The translations under genes were made by a program, and so were the position numbers. Shown here piece after piece: positions 8,034-16,523 of a DNA stretch of 64,000 nucleotides; positions within the stretch are counted from its first letter, which is position 1; every line of letters begins with the position of its first letter. The DNA lies in the NCBI GenBank assembly GCA_002840055.1, contig PGZJ01000003.1, forward strand, positions 62,001-126,000, written 5' to 3'. The notes under the pieces were generated by a model, which saw nothing but the letters and a program-made list of their open reading frames with translations, searched no databases and was not told where the DNA came from. The DNA comes from Gammaproteobacteria bacterium HGW-Gammaproteobacteria-11. GTDB taxonomy: Bacteria > Pseudomonadota > Gammaproteobacteria > Pseudomonadales > Pseudomonadaceae.

Positions 8034-9161
8034 ATGCCGGCCGCGCCAGTAACCCGCTTTTTCAGCCTAGCCCAGGAGCGCCCGGATCATCTGATCGTCG
8101 AAGGCGACTGGGTACTGCTGCACTATGCGACCCTGCGGCAACAGATAGCACGTTTACCGCAGATCAACTCGGCGGACCTCAGCCAGATGGGCCAGTTGGA
8201 TACCGCTGGCGCCCAGTTATTGGCCGAGCTGCTCGGCCGCCCTTTACTCGAACAGATTTGCACCAAGACCGAAGCGCTAGCCGCAGAAAGGCGTATTCTC
8301 TTGCAGCGGGTGGCCAGTGCCCTGGATCGCGAGGCCGAACTGCCGCCCAGCGAAGGGATATTGCTATTCGAACTGCTGGCCCGCACAGGACAGGCAACAC
8401 TGCGTTTCTGGCACAATCTGATCGACCTGCTGGGATTTTGCGGTTTGATCCTGGCCAGTCTGTTCAGCAACATCCTGCGCCCTCGTTCCTGGCGACCCAC
8501 GGCCGTGGTTGCCCAGGTCGAGCAGATCGCCCTGAATGCCGTGCCTATTGTGGCCCTGCTGACCTTTATGGTCGGCGCGGTTATCGCTTTCCTCGGCGCT
8601 ACGGTATTGAACAGTTTTGGCGCCAGCATCTACACCGTTGATCTGGTGGCCTTTTCCTTTTTACGTGAATTTGCCGTCCTGCTGACAGCCATCCTGATGG
8701 CCGGCCGCACCGCCAGCGCCTTTACCGCGCAGATTGGCTCAATGAAAGCCAACGAGGAAATTGACGCCATTCGCACACTGGGCCTCAACCCAGTCGAGAT
8801 ACTGGTTCTACCCAGGGTGCTGGCGATGCTGATTTCCCTGCCGATTCTGACTCTGGTCGCCATGCTTTCGGGTCTGTTCGGCGGGGCGCTGGTCTGCGCC
8901 TTGTCACTGGATATATCGCCAACCATGTTCCTCAGTATTCTCCAGCAGAACGTCGAGATGCGGCACTTTCTGCTGGGCATGGCCAAGGCGCCGATTTTCG
9001 CGCTGTTGATTGCCATCATTGGCTGCCTGGAAGGACTGAAAGTCAGTGGCAGTGCCGAATCGGTTGGTGAACACACCACCTCGAGCGTGGTGCAGTCGAT
9101 TTTTGTGGTGATTCTGATCGACGCCCTGGCGGCCATGTTCTATATGGAGATGGGCTGGTGA
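8034..9161 (+). CDS. MlaE-family ABC transporter permease with N-terminal STAS-like domain
   Basis: 375 residues. Residues 1 to about 95 look like a STAS domain (GDWVLLHYATL, then NSADLSQMGQLDTAGAQLLAEL), and residues about 120-375 are a MlaE permease with five or six helices and the conserved GQIGSMKANEEIDAIRTLG-type loop (here AQIGSM then EEIDAIRTLG). In E. coli Mla the STAS protein MlaB is separate; here it appears fused to the permease. It is the first gene of a four-gene operon (permease, ATPase, MCE protein, lipoprotein) for lipid movement between the two membranes. Confidence 0.9.
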   Translation: MPAAPVTRFFSLAQERPDHLIVEGDWVLLHYATLRQQIARLPQINSADLSQMGQLDTAGAQLLAELLGRPLLEQICTKTEALAAERRILLQRVASALDREAELPPSEGILLFELLARTGQATLRFWHNLIDLLGFCGLILASLFSNILRPRSWRPTAVVAQVEQIALNAVPIVALLTFMVGAVIAFLGATVLNSFGASIYTVDLVAFSFLREFAVLLTAILMAGRTASAFTAQIGSMKANEEIDAIRTLGLNPVEILVLPRVLAMLISLPILTLVAMLSGLFGGALVCALSLDISPTMFLSILQQNVEMRHFLLGMAKAPIFALLIAIIGCLEGLKVSGSAESVGEHTTSSVVQSIFVVILIDALAAMFYMEMGW

Positions 9162-9967
9162 GCACCCTCCCGGAGAGTCAGAACAGCCCTTCCATTCAGG
9201 TTCGCGGACTGGTCAACCGCTTTGGCAGTCAAACCATTCATCAGGACCTGGATCTGGATATCCAGGCCGGCGAAATTCTCGGGGTGGTTGGCGGTTCAGG
9301 TACCGGTAAGTCCGTATTATTGCGCTCAATTGTTGGACTGCGCCAGCCCAATGCCGGCAGCATCAAGGTGTTCGGCCAGGATTTGCAGCAGCTGAATGGG
9401 GAAGCCCGATCCCGACTGGAAAGGCGCTTTGGCGTGCTGTTCCAGCGCGGCGCACTGTTCTCATCGCTGACCGTTGTGGAAAACGTGGCCTTGCCTTTGC
9501 TTGAACATAGCGGCCTTGATCGGCGCGATGCCGAGCATCTGGCACGCATGAAGATTGCGCTGGCCGGCCTGCCCCATGCTGCCGGGGATAAACTGCCCTC
9601 CGAGCTGTCCGGTGGCATGGTCAAGCGCGCGGCACTGGCCCGCGCCCTGGCGCTGGATCCGGACATTCTGTTCCTTGACGAGCCTACCGCCGGGCTTGAC
9701 CCGATTGGCGCAGCGGCCTTTGATCAACTGATCAAGACCCTGCGCGACGCGCTCGGTCTGAGTGTCTTCCTGGTCACCCATGACCTCGATACGCTGTATG
9801 CAATCTGTGATCGCATCGCCGTGCTCTCGGAAAAAAAGGTCCTGATCGCCGACACCCTTGAACGGGTGGCTGCAACGGACAATGCCTGGATCAAGGAGTA
9901 CTTCCACGGCCCGCGTGGCCGCGCCGCGGCGGATGCCGTCAACCGACAACAGGAGTCCGTACGCTAA
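9158..9967 (+). CDS. MlaF-like ABC transporter ATP-binding protein
   Basis: 269 residues from a GTG start overlapping the permease stop by four bases, with GGAGA just upstream. Walker A is GGSGTGKS, the ABC signature is LSGGMVKRAALARA, Walker B is ILFLDEPTAGLDP, and the switch His is in LVTHDLDTL. The LSGGM and LDPIGA wording is typical of the MlaF/Ttg2A group that energises MCE lipid transporters, not of generic importers. Confidence 0.92.
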   Translation: MSTLPESQNSPSIQVRGLVNRFGSQTIHQDLDLDIQAGEILGVVGGSGTGKSVLLRSIVGLRQPNAGSIKVFGQDLQQLNGEARSRLERRFGVLFQRGALFSSLTVVENVALPLLEHSGLDRRDAEHLARMKIALAGLPHAAGDKLPSELSGGMVKRAALARALALDPDILFLDEPTAGLDPIGAAAFDQLIKTLRDALGLSVFLVTHDLDTLYAICDRIAVLSEKKVLIADTLERVAATDNAWIKEYFHGPRGRAAADAVNRQQESVR

Positions 9968-10905
9968 TGGAAACCCGAGCCCATCATGTACTGATTGGCC
10001 TTTTTACTCTGATTGCAGCAGGCATCGCAGTGTTCTTTGCCATCTGGTTGAGCAATGCCAGCAACAGCCGCGAGTTCAACCACTACACGGTTGTCTTCAA
10101 CGAGGCAGTAACCGGCCTGTCACGCGGCAGCGCGGTGCAATACAGCGGTATCCGTATCGGTGACATTGTCAGCCTCAGTCTCGATCCCGAAGACCCCCGA
10201 CGGGTACTGGCGCGAATTCGGGTCGAAGCCAATGTGCCAATCAAACAGGATACCCGTGCCCGACTGTCCTTCACCGGCATTACCGGCACCTCAGTGATTG
10301 AGCTTAGCCATGGCGACCCTAGCAGCCCGCTGCTGGTCGGTCAGCGCGGTTCCGACCCGATTATTGTCGCCTCACCCTCGCCCATCTCGACCCTACTGGC
10401 TAACGGTGAGGACCTGATGACCAACATCAACCAATTGATGTCGAGTGCCCGCAGCATCCTCTCGGAGGAGAATGCCCACAGCCTGACCCGAACCCTGGGC
10501 TCGATTGAACAAGCCACCCAGAGCATTGCCGGCCAGAGTGATGACCTGAAATTACTGATTGCCGAGCTGACCAAGGTCAGTCGTCAAGCTGGCGAAGCAC
10601 TGGAGCAAACCAGCACCTTGATGGGCAGTGCTGACACCCTGCTGAACGAACAGGGCACCCGAACACTGGACGGTGCCGAGCAGGCCCTGGCATCCATCGC
10701 CAGAACCAGCGGCATCCTGGAACAACTGATGACTGAAAACAGTGAAGCTTTTGCCAGTGGTATGCAGGGCCTGGGTCAACTGGAACCGGCGATCAACGAA
10801 CTGCGCGGAAGCCTTGGGGCGCTGCGCAGCATTACCCGACGCATTGAAGACAACCCGACGCGGTTTTTGCTTGGCCGCGACAGCATGGAGGAGTTTGAAC
10901 CGTGA
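9967..10905 (+). CDS. MCE domain protein (MlaD-like)
   Basis: 312 residues. An N-terminal membrane anchor (residues about 7-27) is followed by one MCE domain (residues about 38-120, with GLSRGSAVQYSGIRIGDI and SFTGITGTSVIEL) and a long helical tail with LLNEQGTRTL repeats. MCE proteins form hexameric rings that carry phospholipids through the periplasm. The ATG overlaps the ATPase stop (TAATG). The long helical tail distinguishes it from the short E. coli MlaD and resembles PqiB/LetB or mycobacterial-type MCE organisation. Confidence 0.9.
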   Translation: METRAHHVLIGLFTLIAAGIAVFFAIWLSNASNSREFNHYTVVFNEAVTGLSRGSAVQYSGIRIGDIVSLSLDPEDPRRVLARIRVEANVPIKQDTRARLSFTGITGTSVIELSHGDPSSPLLVGQRGSDPIIVASPSPISTLLANGEDLMTNINQLMSSARSILSEENAHSLTRTLGSIEQATQSIAGQSDDLKLLIAELTKVSRQAGEALEQTSTLMGSADTLLNEQGTRTLDGAEQALASIARTSGILEQLMTENSEAFASGMQGLGQLEPAINELRGSLGALRSITRRIEDNPTRFLLGRDSMEEFEP

Positions 10906-11519
10906 CCAGCCAACGCTGCATTAAACCTGTCATGGCCGGCCTGCTGGCGCTCGCGCTGGCAGCCTGCAGCATTCTCCCCGAGGCAGAATCTCTGACGATT
11001 TATCGCCTGCCCAACAGCCTGGTAGCGGACGGCGATGCCGCCATGGCAGACATACCCTCGCTGCGGATCAATACCCCTCAGGCCAGCCTGGCCCTGAGTG
11101 GTCCACGCATGCTGGTCAATCCCCAGGGTGATCAACTCAGTACTTACAAGGGGGCACGCTGGTCCGACCCCGTTCCTGCCTTGGTCCGCGAGCACGTTGC
11201 CGGCGCCTTTGCCCAGCGGTTCTCGTTGTCGCGCATCAGCACCGACGAGCACGGTCTGCACGCCGATGTCCATTTGGGCAGTGACCTTCAGCAGTTTCAA
11301 GTCAATTACATTAACGGTATGCCGCGCGCCACCATTGAGCTTAACGCACGCTTGATCAATCCCGGCACACGCCAGGTCATCGCCGCGAAATCCTTTCTGG
11401 TTGAACAGACACTGGCTGATGTTCAGGTACCCGGTGTGGTCAGTGCCTTCCAGTTGGCCGCCGATGATCTGGCCTCACAACTGGCCGAATGGGTTCAATC
11501 TGAACTCCAGGAAGGCTGA
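10902..11519 (+). CDS. ABC-type transport auxiliary lipoprotein (PqiC-like)
   Basis: 205 residues from a GTG start overlapping the MCE gene by four bases. A lipoprotein signal ends in the lipobox LAAC (Cys about residue 23), followed by a PqiC-type domain (IYRLPNS, IRIN-like LRINTPQ, FAQRFSLSRI). PqiC-like outer-membrane lipoproteins complete MCE systems by docking the periplasmic bridge at the outer membrane, which fits the position as last operon gene. Confidence 0.85.
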   Translation: MTSQRCIKPVMAGLLALALAACSILPEAESLTIYRLPNSLVADGDAAMADIPSLRINTPQASLALSGPRMLVNPQGDQLSTYKGARWSDPVPALVREHVAGAFAQRFSLSRISTDEHGLHADVHLGSDLQQFQVNYINGMPRATIELNARLINPGTRQVIAAKSFLVEQTLADVQVPGVVSAFQLAADDLASQLAEWVQSELQEG

Positions 11520-11576
11520 CATAGCTTGCCTGATGACGTGTTTGTATCCGGATTGTTTCTTATAAGGGAGTCATAG

Positions 11577-12848
11577 GTGGATTCAAAGCCGTTCTGGATA
11601 GTCCGACAAGCACTCAAGAAGGTCTGGGTGCGGGTAGTCAGCTTTGCACTGCTGTGCGTTCTGACCGTGGGCCTGGCACCGACCCTGGCGCAGTGGCTGC
11701 CAGACGGCTTTGCTGAGGACCTTGGCAGCCTGTCCGTGGACCGGATTCTCGGCATACTCGCGTCCTCGATGCTGGCGGTTACCACCTTTTCCCTCTCCAT
11801 TGCTGTTTCGGCCTTCGCTGCCGCAGCCGTGAATGCCACACCCCGAGCTACAGCGCTGCTGCAGGAGGACCCGACGACGCAAAATGTACTGGCAACCTTT
11901 CTCGGCGCCTTCCTGTTCAGCCTGATTGGCCTGATTGCCCTGCGTACGGATTATTACGACCCTGCGGGGCAGATTTTTCTTTTTCTGGCCACCCTGGTGG
12001 TGGTGGGTCTGGTGGTTCTGGCATTGCTGCGCTGGATCAGTCACCTGATGAGCTTTGGCCGTATGTGCGACACCCTCGACCGGGTAGAACAGGCTACCGC
12101 GCACTCACTCCAGCAGCGGCTTGCACACCCCTATCTTGACGGCAATCCCTTGCACGGCAACATCCCTGATGATGCCGTGCCGCTTCTGGCAAGCTGCACG
12201 GGTTACGTTCAGCATATCGACATCAGTGCACTGGCCAACTGTGCAGAAGTCGTCAAGGCAGAGTTGTATGTTGCCGCCTTGCCCGGCAGCTTTGTGCACC
12301 CGGCAGCACCGATGCTCTGGACCCGCGGCGGGACAGTCGATAAGAAACAGCAACAAGCATTGCGCGAGGCCTTCAGCATTGGCAACGAACGCTCCTTTGA
12401 TCAGGACCCGAGATTCGGCTTGATCGTCTTGTCAGAAATTGCCTCACGGGCCTTGTCCCCCGCGGTGAACGACCCCGGCACGGCAATCAGTGTGGTCGGG
12501 CGCCTGGTGCGCCTGCTCTCGTGCTGGACCGAACAGCAAGAACCGAAGATTGACTACCCCTCAGTGCATGTCCCGCCGATTTTGCCTGATGACATGATTT
12601 GTGACGCCTTCCGGCCCATCGCCCGCGACGGCGCCGCCCTGATCGAGGTGCAAATACGACTGCAGAAAGCCCTGGCCGCCTTGGGCAGTATTGCGCCCAT
12701 GGCCTTTGCCCAACCGGTCAATGCATTGTCACGTTATGCCCTCGAGCGCGCGACGGCGGCCGGGCTGAGTGCCTCGGAAATGGACATCATTGAAACTACG
12801 GCAGCCGCTGTCAGATCCACAACAGCGATTAACACCAGCGCTTGCTGA
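11577..12848 (+). CDS. DUF2254 family membrane protein
   Basis: 423 residues from a GTG start with AAGGGAG 7 nt upstream. Four hydrophobic segments lie in the first 170 residues (about 18-42, 60-85, 107-127, 137-155), followed by a large soluble domain with the conserved stretch SEIASRALSPAVNDPGTAI. This matches DUF2254, whose function is unknown. It lies 57 nt after the MCE operon on the same strand and may be read through, but nothing ties it functionally to lipid transport. Confidence 0.85.
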   Translation: MDSKPFWIVRQALKKVWVRVVSFALLCVLTVGLAPTLAQWLPDGFAEDLGSLSVDRILGILASSMLAVTTFSLSIAVSAFAAAAVNATPRATALLQEDPTTQNVLATFLGAFLFSLIGLIALRTDYYDPAGQIFLFLATLVVVGLVVLALLRWISHLMSFGRMCDTLDRVEQATAHSLQQRLAHPYLDGNPLHGNIPDDAVPLLASCTGYVQHIDISALANCAEVVKAELYVAALPGSFVHPAAPMLWTRGGTVDKKQQQALREAFSIGNERSFDQDPRFGLIVLSEIASRALSPAVNDPGTAISVVGRLVRLLSCWTEQQEPKIDYPSVHVPPILPDDMICDAFRPIARDGAALIEVQIRLQKALAALGSIAPMAFAQPVNALSRYALERATAAGLSASEMDIIETTAAAVRSTTAINTSAC

Positions 12849-12889
12849 GCAGGACTGTGCGCACTGACGCGCCGACTGGAAGGCGCATT

Positions 12890-12915
12890 GCCGCTGAGCT
12901 TGCGGCATAGCCTTT
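12890..12915 (+). terminator. possible terminator between convergent genes
   Basis: GCCGC / GCGGC with a 7-nt loop is followed by CCTTTTC, 42 nt past the DUF2254 stop and before the end of the convergent DUF1513 gene. The stem is short, so this is tentative. Confidence 0.3.
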
Positions 12916-12932
12916 TCAGATCAACCGCTGTC

Positions 12933-14036
12933 TCAGATGGGCAAATCAAGGGCTGTGAGATGATTGTCCCAACAGAAGTCTTCTCCACCAAGAAGCTCAG
13001 GCTGCGCGCCCGGCAGCACACGATAAAGACCCCCGAGGCCGGACGACACAACAAACCCCCGCGCGCTGGGCAAGGCTCCACCCCCATCCGGAAAGGGTAA
13101 AAGCCCGACAAAGCGGCCAGCGTGGTAGTCGAACAGTGCCAGCTGGTTACCTTTTGGCGCCGTGACCAGGGCAAGCCCACTGAGCGGGTTGATCGCCACA
13201 CTGGCAATGTAATTGGCCAACAGCGCCAGCTCGACCTCGGGAACATGCGGCTCACTGAATTGGCCGGTAGCGGCATCCAAACGCCCCATCAGGGGTGGAG
13301 ACAGCCAGCTCGGACCCTCGAACTGATAACCGACCATCACTATGCCGTCCGGACTGACATCCAGATGATGGCAGCTGAGTTGATGGTGCGAGGGGTGGTG
13401 TTGCTGGACAACCTGCCCCGTCTCAGGATCAAGCAGCGTCAGATTGGGTTGCATGCTCGCCAGATTGAGCTTGATACGGGCAAAGTCAGGATGGGTTCGA
13501 ATGCCCCCGTGGGCAATGGCCAACGTCTGTTTGTCCGGCATCAGGCGCAGTTCATGGGGATCCATGCCGCCACTGGGCATGATCCGCAACGGGCGATACC
13601 GGTGCACGGCATCAAAGACCAGAATACGGCCCTGGCCCGAGTCGATGTGATTGGCCGTTGCATACAACTCACGTCCATCGGCACTGAAGACCGCATGGCC
13701 ATAAAAGTGCAGACCGGGCCCTGCCTCCAGCACCTGAACCAGTTGACCATTACGCAGATCAATCACCAGGGCACGACATCCGGGCCGGCGTTCGACCATA
13801 ACCAGCTCATCACCTCCGGGACGCTGAGCACCCGCATGCAGGCGCCCGGAAACCGGCTGCGACTGGGGGGAGGAGAGCAAGCCGCTCAGCAACAGGTTGT
13901 CAGCGGATGCATTACGACCACCACTGGCCAGTCCGAATTGGCCTGTCCGCGCACCGGCAAGTGTCATTCCGCTACGGCCAGCGCAGCCCGACAACAACCC
14001 CATGGCGGTCCAGGCTAGCAAGGTGCGGCGCTGCAT
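12933..14036 (-). CDS. DUF1513 protein, exported, last gene of the iron-related operon
   Basis: 367 residues. The N-terminus MQRRTLLAWTAMGLLSGC has a twin-arginine-like pair and a lipobox (LSGC). The rest looks like a beta-propeller-type DUF1513 domain (HFYGHAVFSADGRELYAT, GGMDPHELRLMPDKQTL). The product is unknown; members occur next to imelysin proteins in Pseudomonas, and here it follows the second imelysin gene by 2 nt. By context it serves the same periplasmic iron-linked function. Confidence 0.85.
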   Translation of the reverse strand: MQRRTLLAWTAMGLLSGCAGRSGMTLAGARTGQFGLASGGRNASADNLLLSGLLSSPQSQPVSGRLHAGAQRPGGDELVMVERRPGCRALVIDLRNGQLVQVLEAGPGLHFYGHAVFSADGRELYATANHIDSGQGRILVFDAVHRYRPLRIMPSGGMDPHELRLMPDKQTLAIAHGGIRTHPDFARIKLNLASMQPNLTLLDPETGQVVQQHHPSHHQLSCHHLDVSPDGIVMVGYQFEGPSWLSPPLMGRLDAATGQFSEPHVPEVELALLANYIASVAINPLSGLALVTAPKGNQLALFDYHAGRFVGLLPFPDGGGALPSARGFVVSSGLGGLYRVLPGAQPELLGGEDFCWDNHLTALDLPI

Positions 14037-14038
14037 GC

Positions 14039-15049
14039 TCAGTCTCCGTCGGAGGCGTTGAAGCCCCTTACAACCCCAAGCTCGACGGCGATGTCACCAC
14101 CAAGCAGACGGGCCAAACCATCAATATCGATATAGAGCCGTTGTAACTGCAGATAGTGCGTCTGATCCTCAAGGACCGTTGCCATGCCCGGAGGCAGTGT
14201 TTCAAAGCGGACAAGCGCCGATTGCAACAGCTCGGCAAACCGAACCGCCAACCGCTGTTGTGCCGCACCTTGCAACTGCATCTCCAGTCCGGGCAAAAAG
14301 TACGTCTGCAGACCCTGCAAACTGGCCTGGGCCGCCTGCAGACTCGATTGACTGCGCCATGCCTCCGCCAGATAGACATTGCGGCGACCTGCTGGCATGC
14401 CCATGGGCTGCCCCAGGCGCTTGTCACGTAGTTGTTCCAACGCATGCAGGGCCGCCAGCAGCATTTTTGCTTCAGCCTCCGGATCCTCTCGGTAGCGTTG
14501 AGCATAAGCCTGCCAATCGGCCTGCAGCTGGCTTGCATTGTCCGCTAGCCGTTCGGCGACAGCCTTCAGCACACGGCAACTGCCAACCGATGGGAGCGCC
14601 TCACTTCGCGTTTGCAACTGCGGATCAAAAAGCAGGAACTCCAGCGCCGGAAAGCCCTGCACGGCCACACTGTTGAGACTCGGTGGTTGGTCTCCACTGT
14701 GTTGCAGCAGTCGCTCGGTCTGGCTGCCGACCAGATTCTTGTTGTCTGGCCAGAACTGCAATTGCCAGCCCCGGCTGTCGACCAGTAGTGGACCAAAGTC
14801 GATAAAGCGAACGGCTTGCCAGCGACCAAAGGCTGCATGCCAATGCCGTTCCACTTGCTCACGCCGGGCGTCTGACGGCGCGTCGCAATAGGCGGTTGCG
14901 CTGACCTGCAACTGGGCACTGTCGCGCTGCAGCAAGCGATAGCCCTCTGCTCCCGCGCTGGCCCAGCGTTCCTGTGCCGGCTCAGTTGCGAACGCGGGAA
15001 CCGCACTCAGTCCAGCCAGGAGGACAACCAACCCCATGATACGCCGCAT
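14039..15049 (-). CDS. imelysin-family periplasmic protein (EfeO/IrpA-like)
   Basis: 336 residues with a cleavable signal peptide (ends VPAFA). The body is alpha-helical and of imelysin type (FGRWQAVRFIDFGPL, DNKNLVG, GFPALEFLLF). The canonical imelysin GxHxxE metal motif reads GFPALE, so the His is absent while the Glu is kept; it may bind metal differently from the first imelysin gene at 16524-17873. AGGGGG lies 5 nt before the ATG. It follows the DUF1111 gene by 9 nt. Confidence 0.87.
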   Translation of the reverse strand: MRRIMGLVVLLAGLSAVPAFATEPAQERWASAGAEGYRLLQRDSAQLQVSATAYCDAPSDARREQVERHWHAAFGRWQAVRFIDFGPLLVDSRGWQLQFWPDNKNLVGSQTERLLQHSGDQPPSLNSVAVQGFPALEFLLFDPQLQTRSEALPSVGSCRVLKAVAERLADNASQLQADWQAYAQRYREDPEAEAKMLLAALHALEQLRDKRLGQPMGMPAGRRNVYLAEAWRSQSSLQAAQASLQGLQTYFLPGLEMQLQGAAQQRLAVRFAELLQSALVRFETLPPGMATVLEDQTHYLQLQRLYIDIDGLARLLGGDIAVELGVVRGFNASDGD

Positions 15050-15058
15050 ATAGGCCCC

Positions 15059-16459
15059 CTAAAGCGATTCAAGAAAGGCCAGTAAAGCCTGGCGTTGTTC
15101 GGCTGACATCTGCCGATAGAAAGCAATACTGTTTTCGGCTTCACCCGCGTGCCAGAGAATCGCTTCTTCCAGTGTGCGGGCTCGACCATCGTGCAGGAAC
15201 CCCGCCAGCGGGTTGACCTGTTGTGCCAGGCCAATGCCCCATAGCGGTGGGGTTCGCCACTCCCGGCCGTTAGCCAGAAACTCGTCACGACCATCGGCCA
15301 GACCTTCACCCATGTCATGCAGCAACAAATCGGTGTAAGGCCATATACTCTGATTGCTCAGATCCGGGCGTTGATTGACCTCGCCGGTAACATGCCTGGG
15401 TGTATGACAGGCCGCACACTGCGCCTGGTTGAATAGCAGCGCACCGGTCTGCACCTCGGGGCCATCCAGGTTGCGGCGTTGCGGAACGGCCAGACTACTG
15501 GAATAGAAGGCAATGAAGTCGGCAATACGATCACTGACCTCAGGCTCACCGCCATGCGGCAACGCATCACAATGCTGACCTGGTGTACAGTCCGTGGCAG
15601 GCACCAACGACGACGTCAGTCCCATGTCCCCGGCAAAGGCGCCCATGCTCTGTTGCATGATGCTCGGCTCTGCTGCTTTCCAGCCAAAGCGACCCACAAC
15701 AGTTTCTTTACCTGCCTTGTCCCAGACCCGATTGGCCCGACCGGATATGCCGTCAGCATTGCTGTCCTGCGGATCAGCGGCGGCCAGCAGGTCTGCTTCG
15801 GGAATCGCCTCAAGCAAGCCAAGACCTATCATGCCTGGCGCCACCCGCGGCGAAATCAGCAGGTCCGGATGAAGTGGGCCATAGGCTGGCTGGTCGATAT
15901 GGTAACTCGGCTCTCGCAGCGCCACACGGCTGCCATCCGCCAGCTCTACAGTAAACTCACGCCACTCGACCCGCAGCTTGGCTTCTGGCGCTTGCCCGGG
16001 TATGGCAGCAGTTTGCAACTGGCTGCCGTATATCGGCTCGGGCACAAAACCATGCTGGAGAAGCGTCTGGAGATTGCGCTCGGGATCTGCCGGAATGGCC
16101 AAACGCAAGAACAGTGAGACTGAATCAGTGTCGGCCGTCCCAGGATGCCCCCGTCCATCCTTGATATGACAGCCCTGGCAACTGTTGGTATTGAACAGCG
16201 GGCCCAATCCGTCTCGCGCAGCAGTACTGGCCGGCGCGGCGACCCAGGGGTTGCGGAAGAAACTGTTGCCAACGCTGAAATCCAGGCGTTTGGACATTGA
16301 CTGGTTGGCCTGGGGCAACGAGAAGGCATTGTGATCGAACTGCGCAACACTGCCCTCGCCGCCAGTCATGACAGTATCCTGAACCGGGTACTGGGCTTGA
16401 ACAGACGCGTGCGTCAGCATAATCGCAAGTGCAACGGGTAAGACAGGTAACATCGACAT
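15059..16459 (-). CDS. di-heme DUF1111 protein (thiol oxidoreductase-like cytochrome c)
   Basis: 466 residues with a signal peptide (cleavage near AQA, residue 23) and two c-type haem motifs, CQGCH at residues 94-98 and CAACH at 348-352. The layout, including GLGLLEAIPEADLLA and ISGRANRVWD, is that of the DUF1111 family, annotated as di-heme oxidoreductase and related to MauG/cytochrome c peroxidase. It probably performs an electron-transfer step in periplasmic iron handling. It lies between the two imelysin genes. Confidence 0.88.
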   Translation of the reverse strand: MSMLPVLPVALAIMLTHASVQAQYPVQDTVMTGGEGSVAQFDHNAFSLPQANQSMSKRLDFSVGNSFFRNPWVAAPASTAARDGLGPLFNTNSCQGCHIKDGRGHPGTADTDSVSLFLRLAIPADPERNLQTLLQHGFVPEPIYGSQLQTAAIPGQAPEAKLRVEWREFTVELADGSRVALREPSYHIDQPAYGPLHPDLLISPRVAPGMIGLGLLEAIPEADLLAAADPQDSNADGISGRANRVWDKAGKETVVGRFGWKAAEPSIMQQSMGAFAGDMGLTSSLVPATDCTPGQHCDALPHGGEPEVSDRIADFIAFYSSSLAVPQRRNLDGPEVQTGALLFNQAQCAACHTPRHVTGEVNQRPDLSNQSIWPYTDLLLHDMGEGLADGRDEFLANGREWRTPPLWGIGLAQQVNPLAGFLHDGRARTLEEAILWHAGEAENSIAFYRQMSAEQRQALLAFLESL

Positions 16460-16477
16460 TCCACCGGTAAAATCGCA

Positions 16478-16500
16478 GAAGCCCGGCGTAGCCGGGCTTC
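16478..16500 (-). terminator. intra-operon hairpin between imelysin 1 and the di-heme gene
   Basis: GAAGCCCGGC and GCCGGGCTTC are exact reverse complements around a 3-nt loop. It sits in the 64-nt gap after the first imelysin gene. Only a late, broken T run (ATTTTACC) follows, so it may attenuate expression of the downstream three genes instead of stopping it. Confidence 0.55.
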
Positions 16501-16523
16501 ATGCAGCTTAGCGAAAAGACAAC

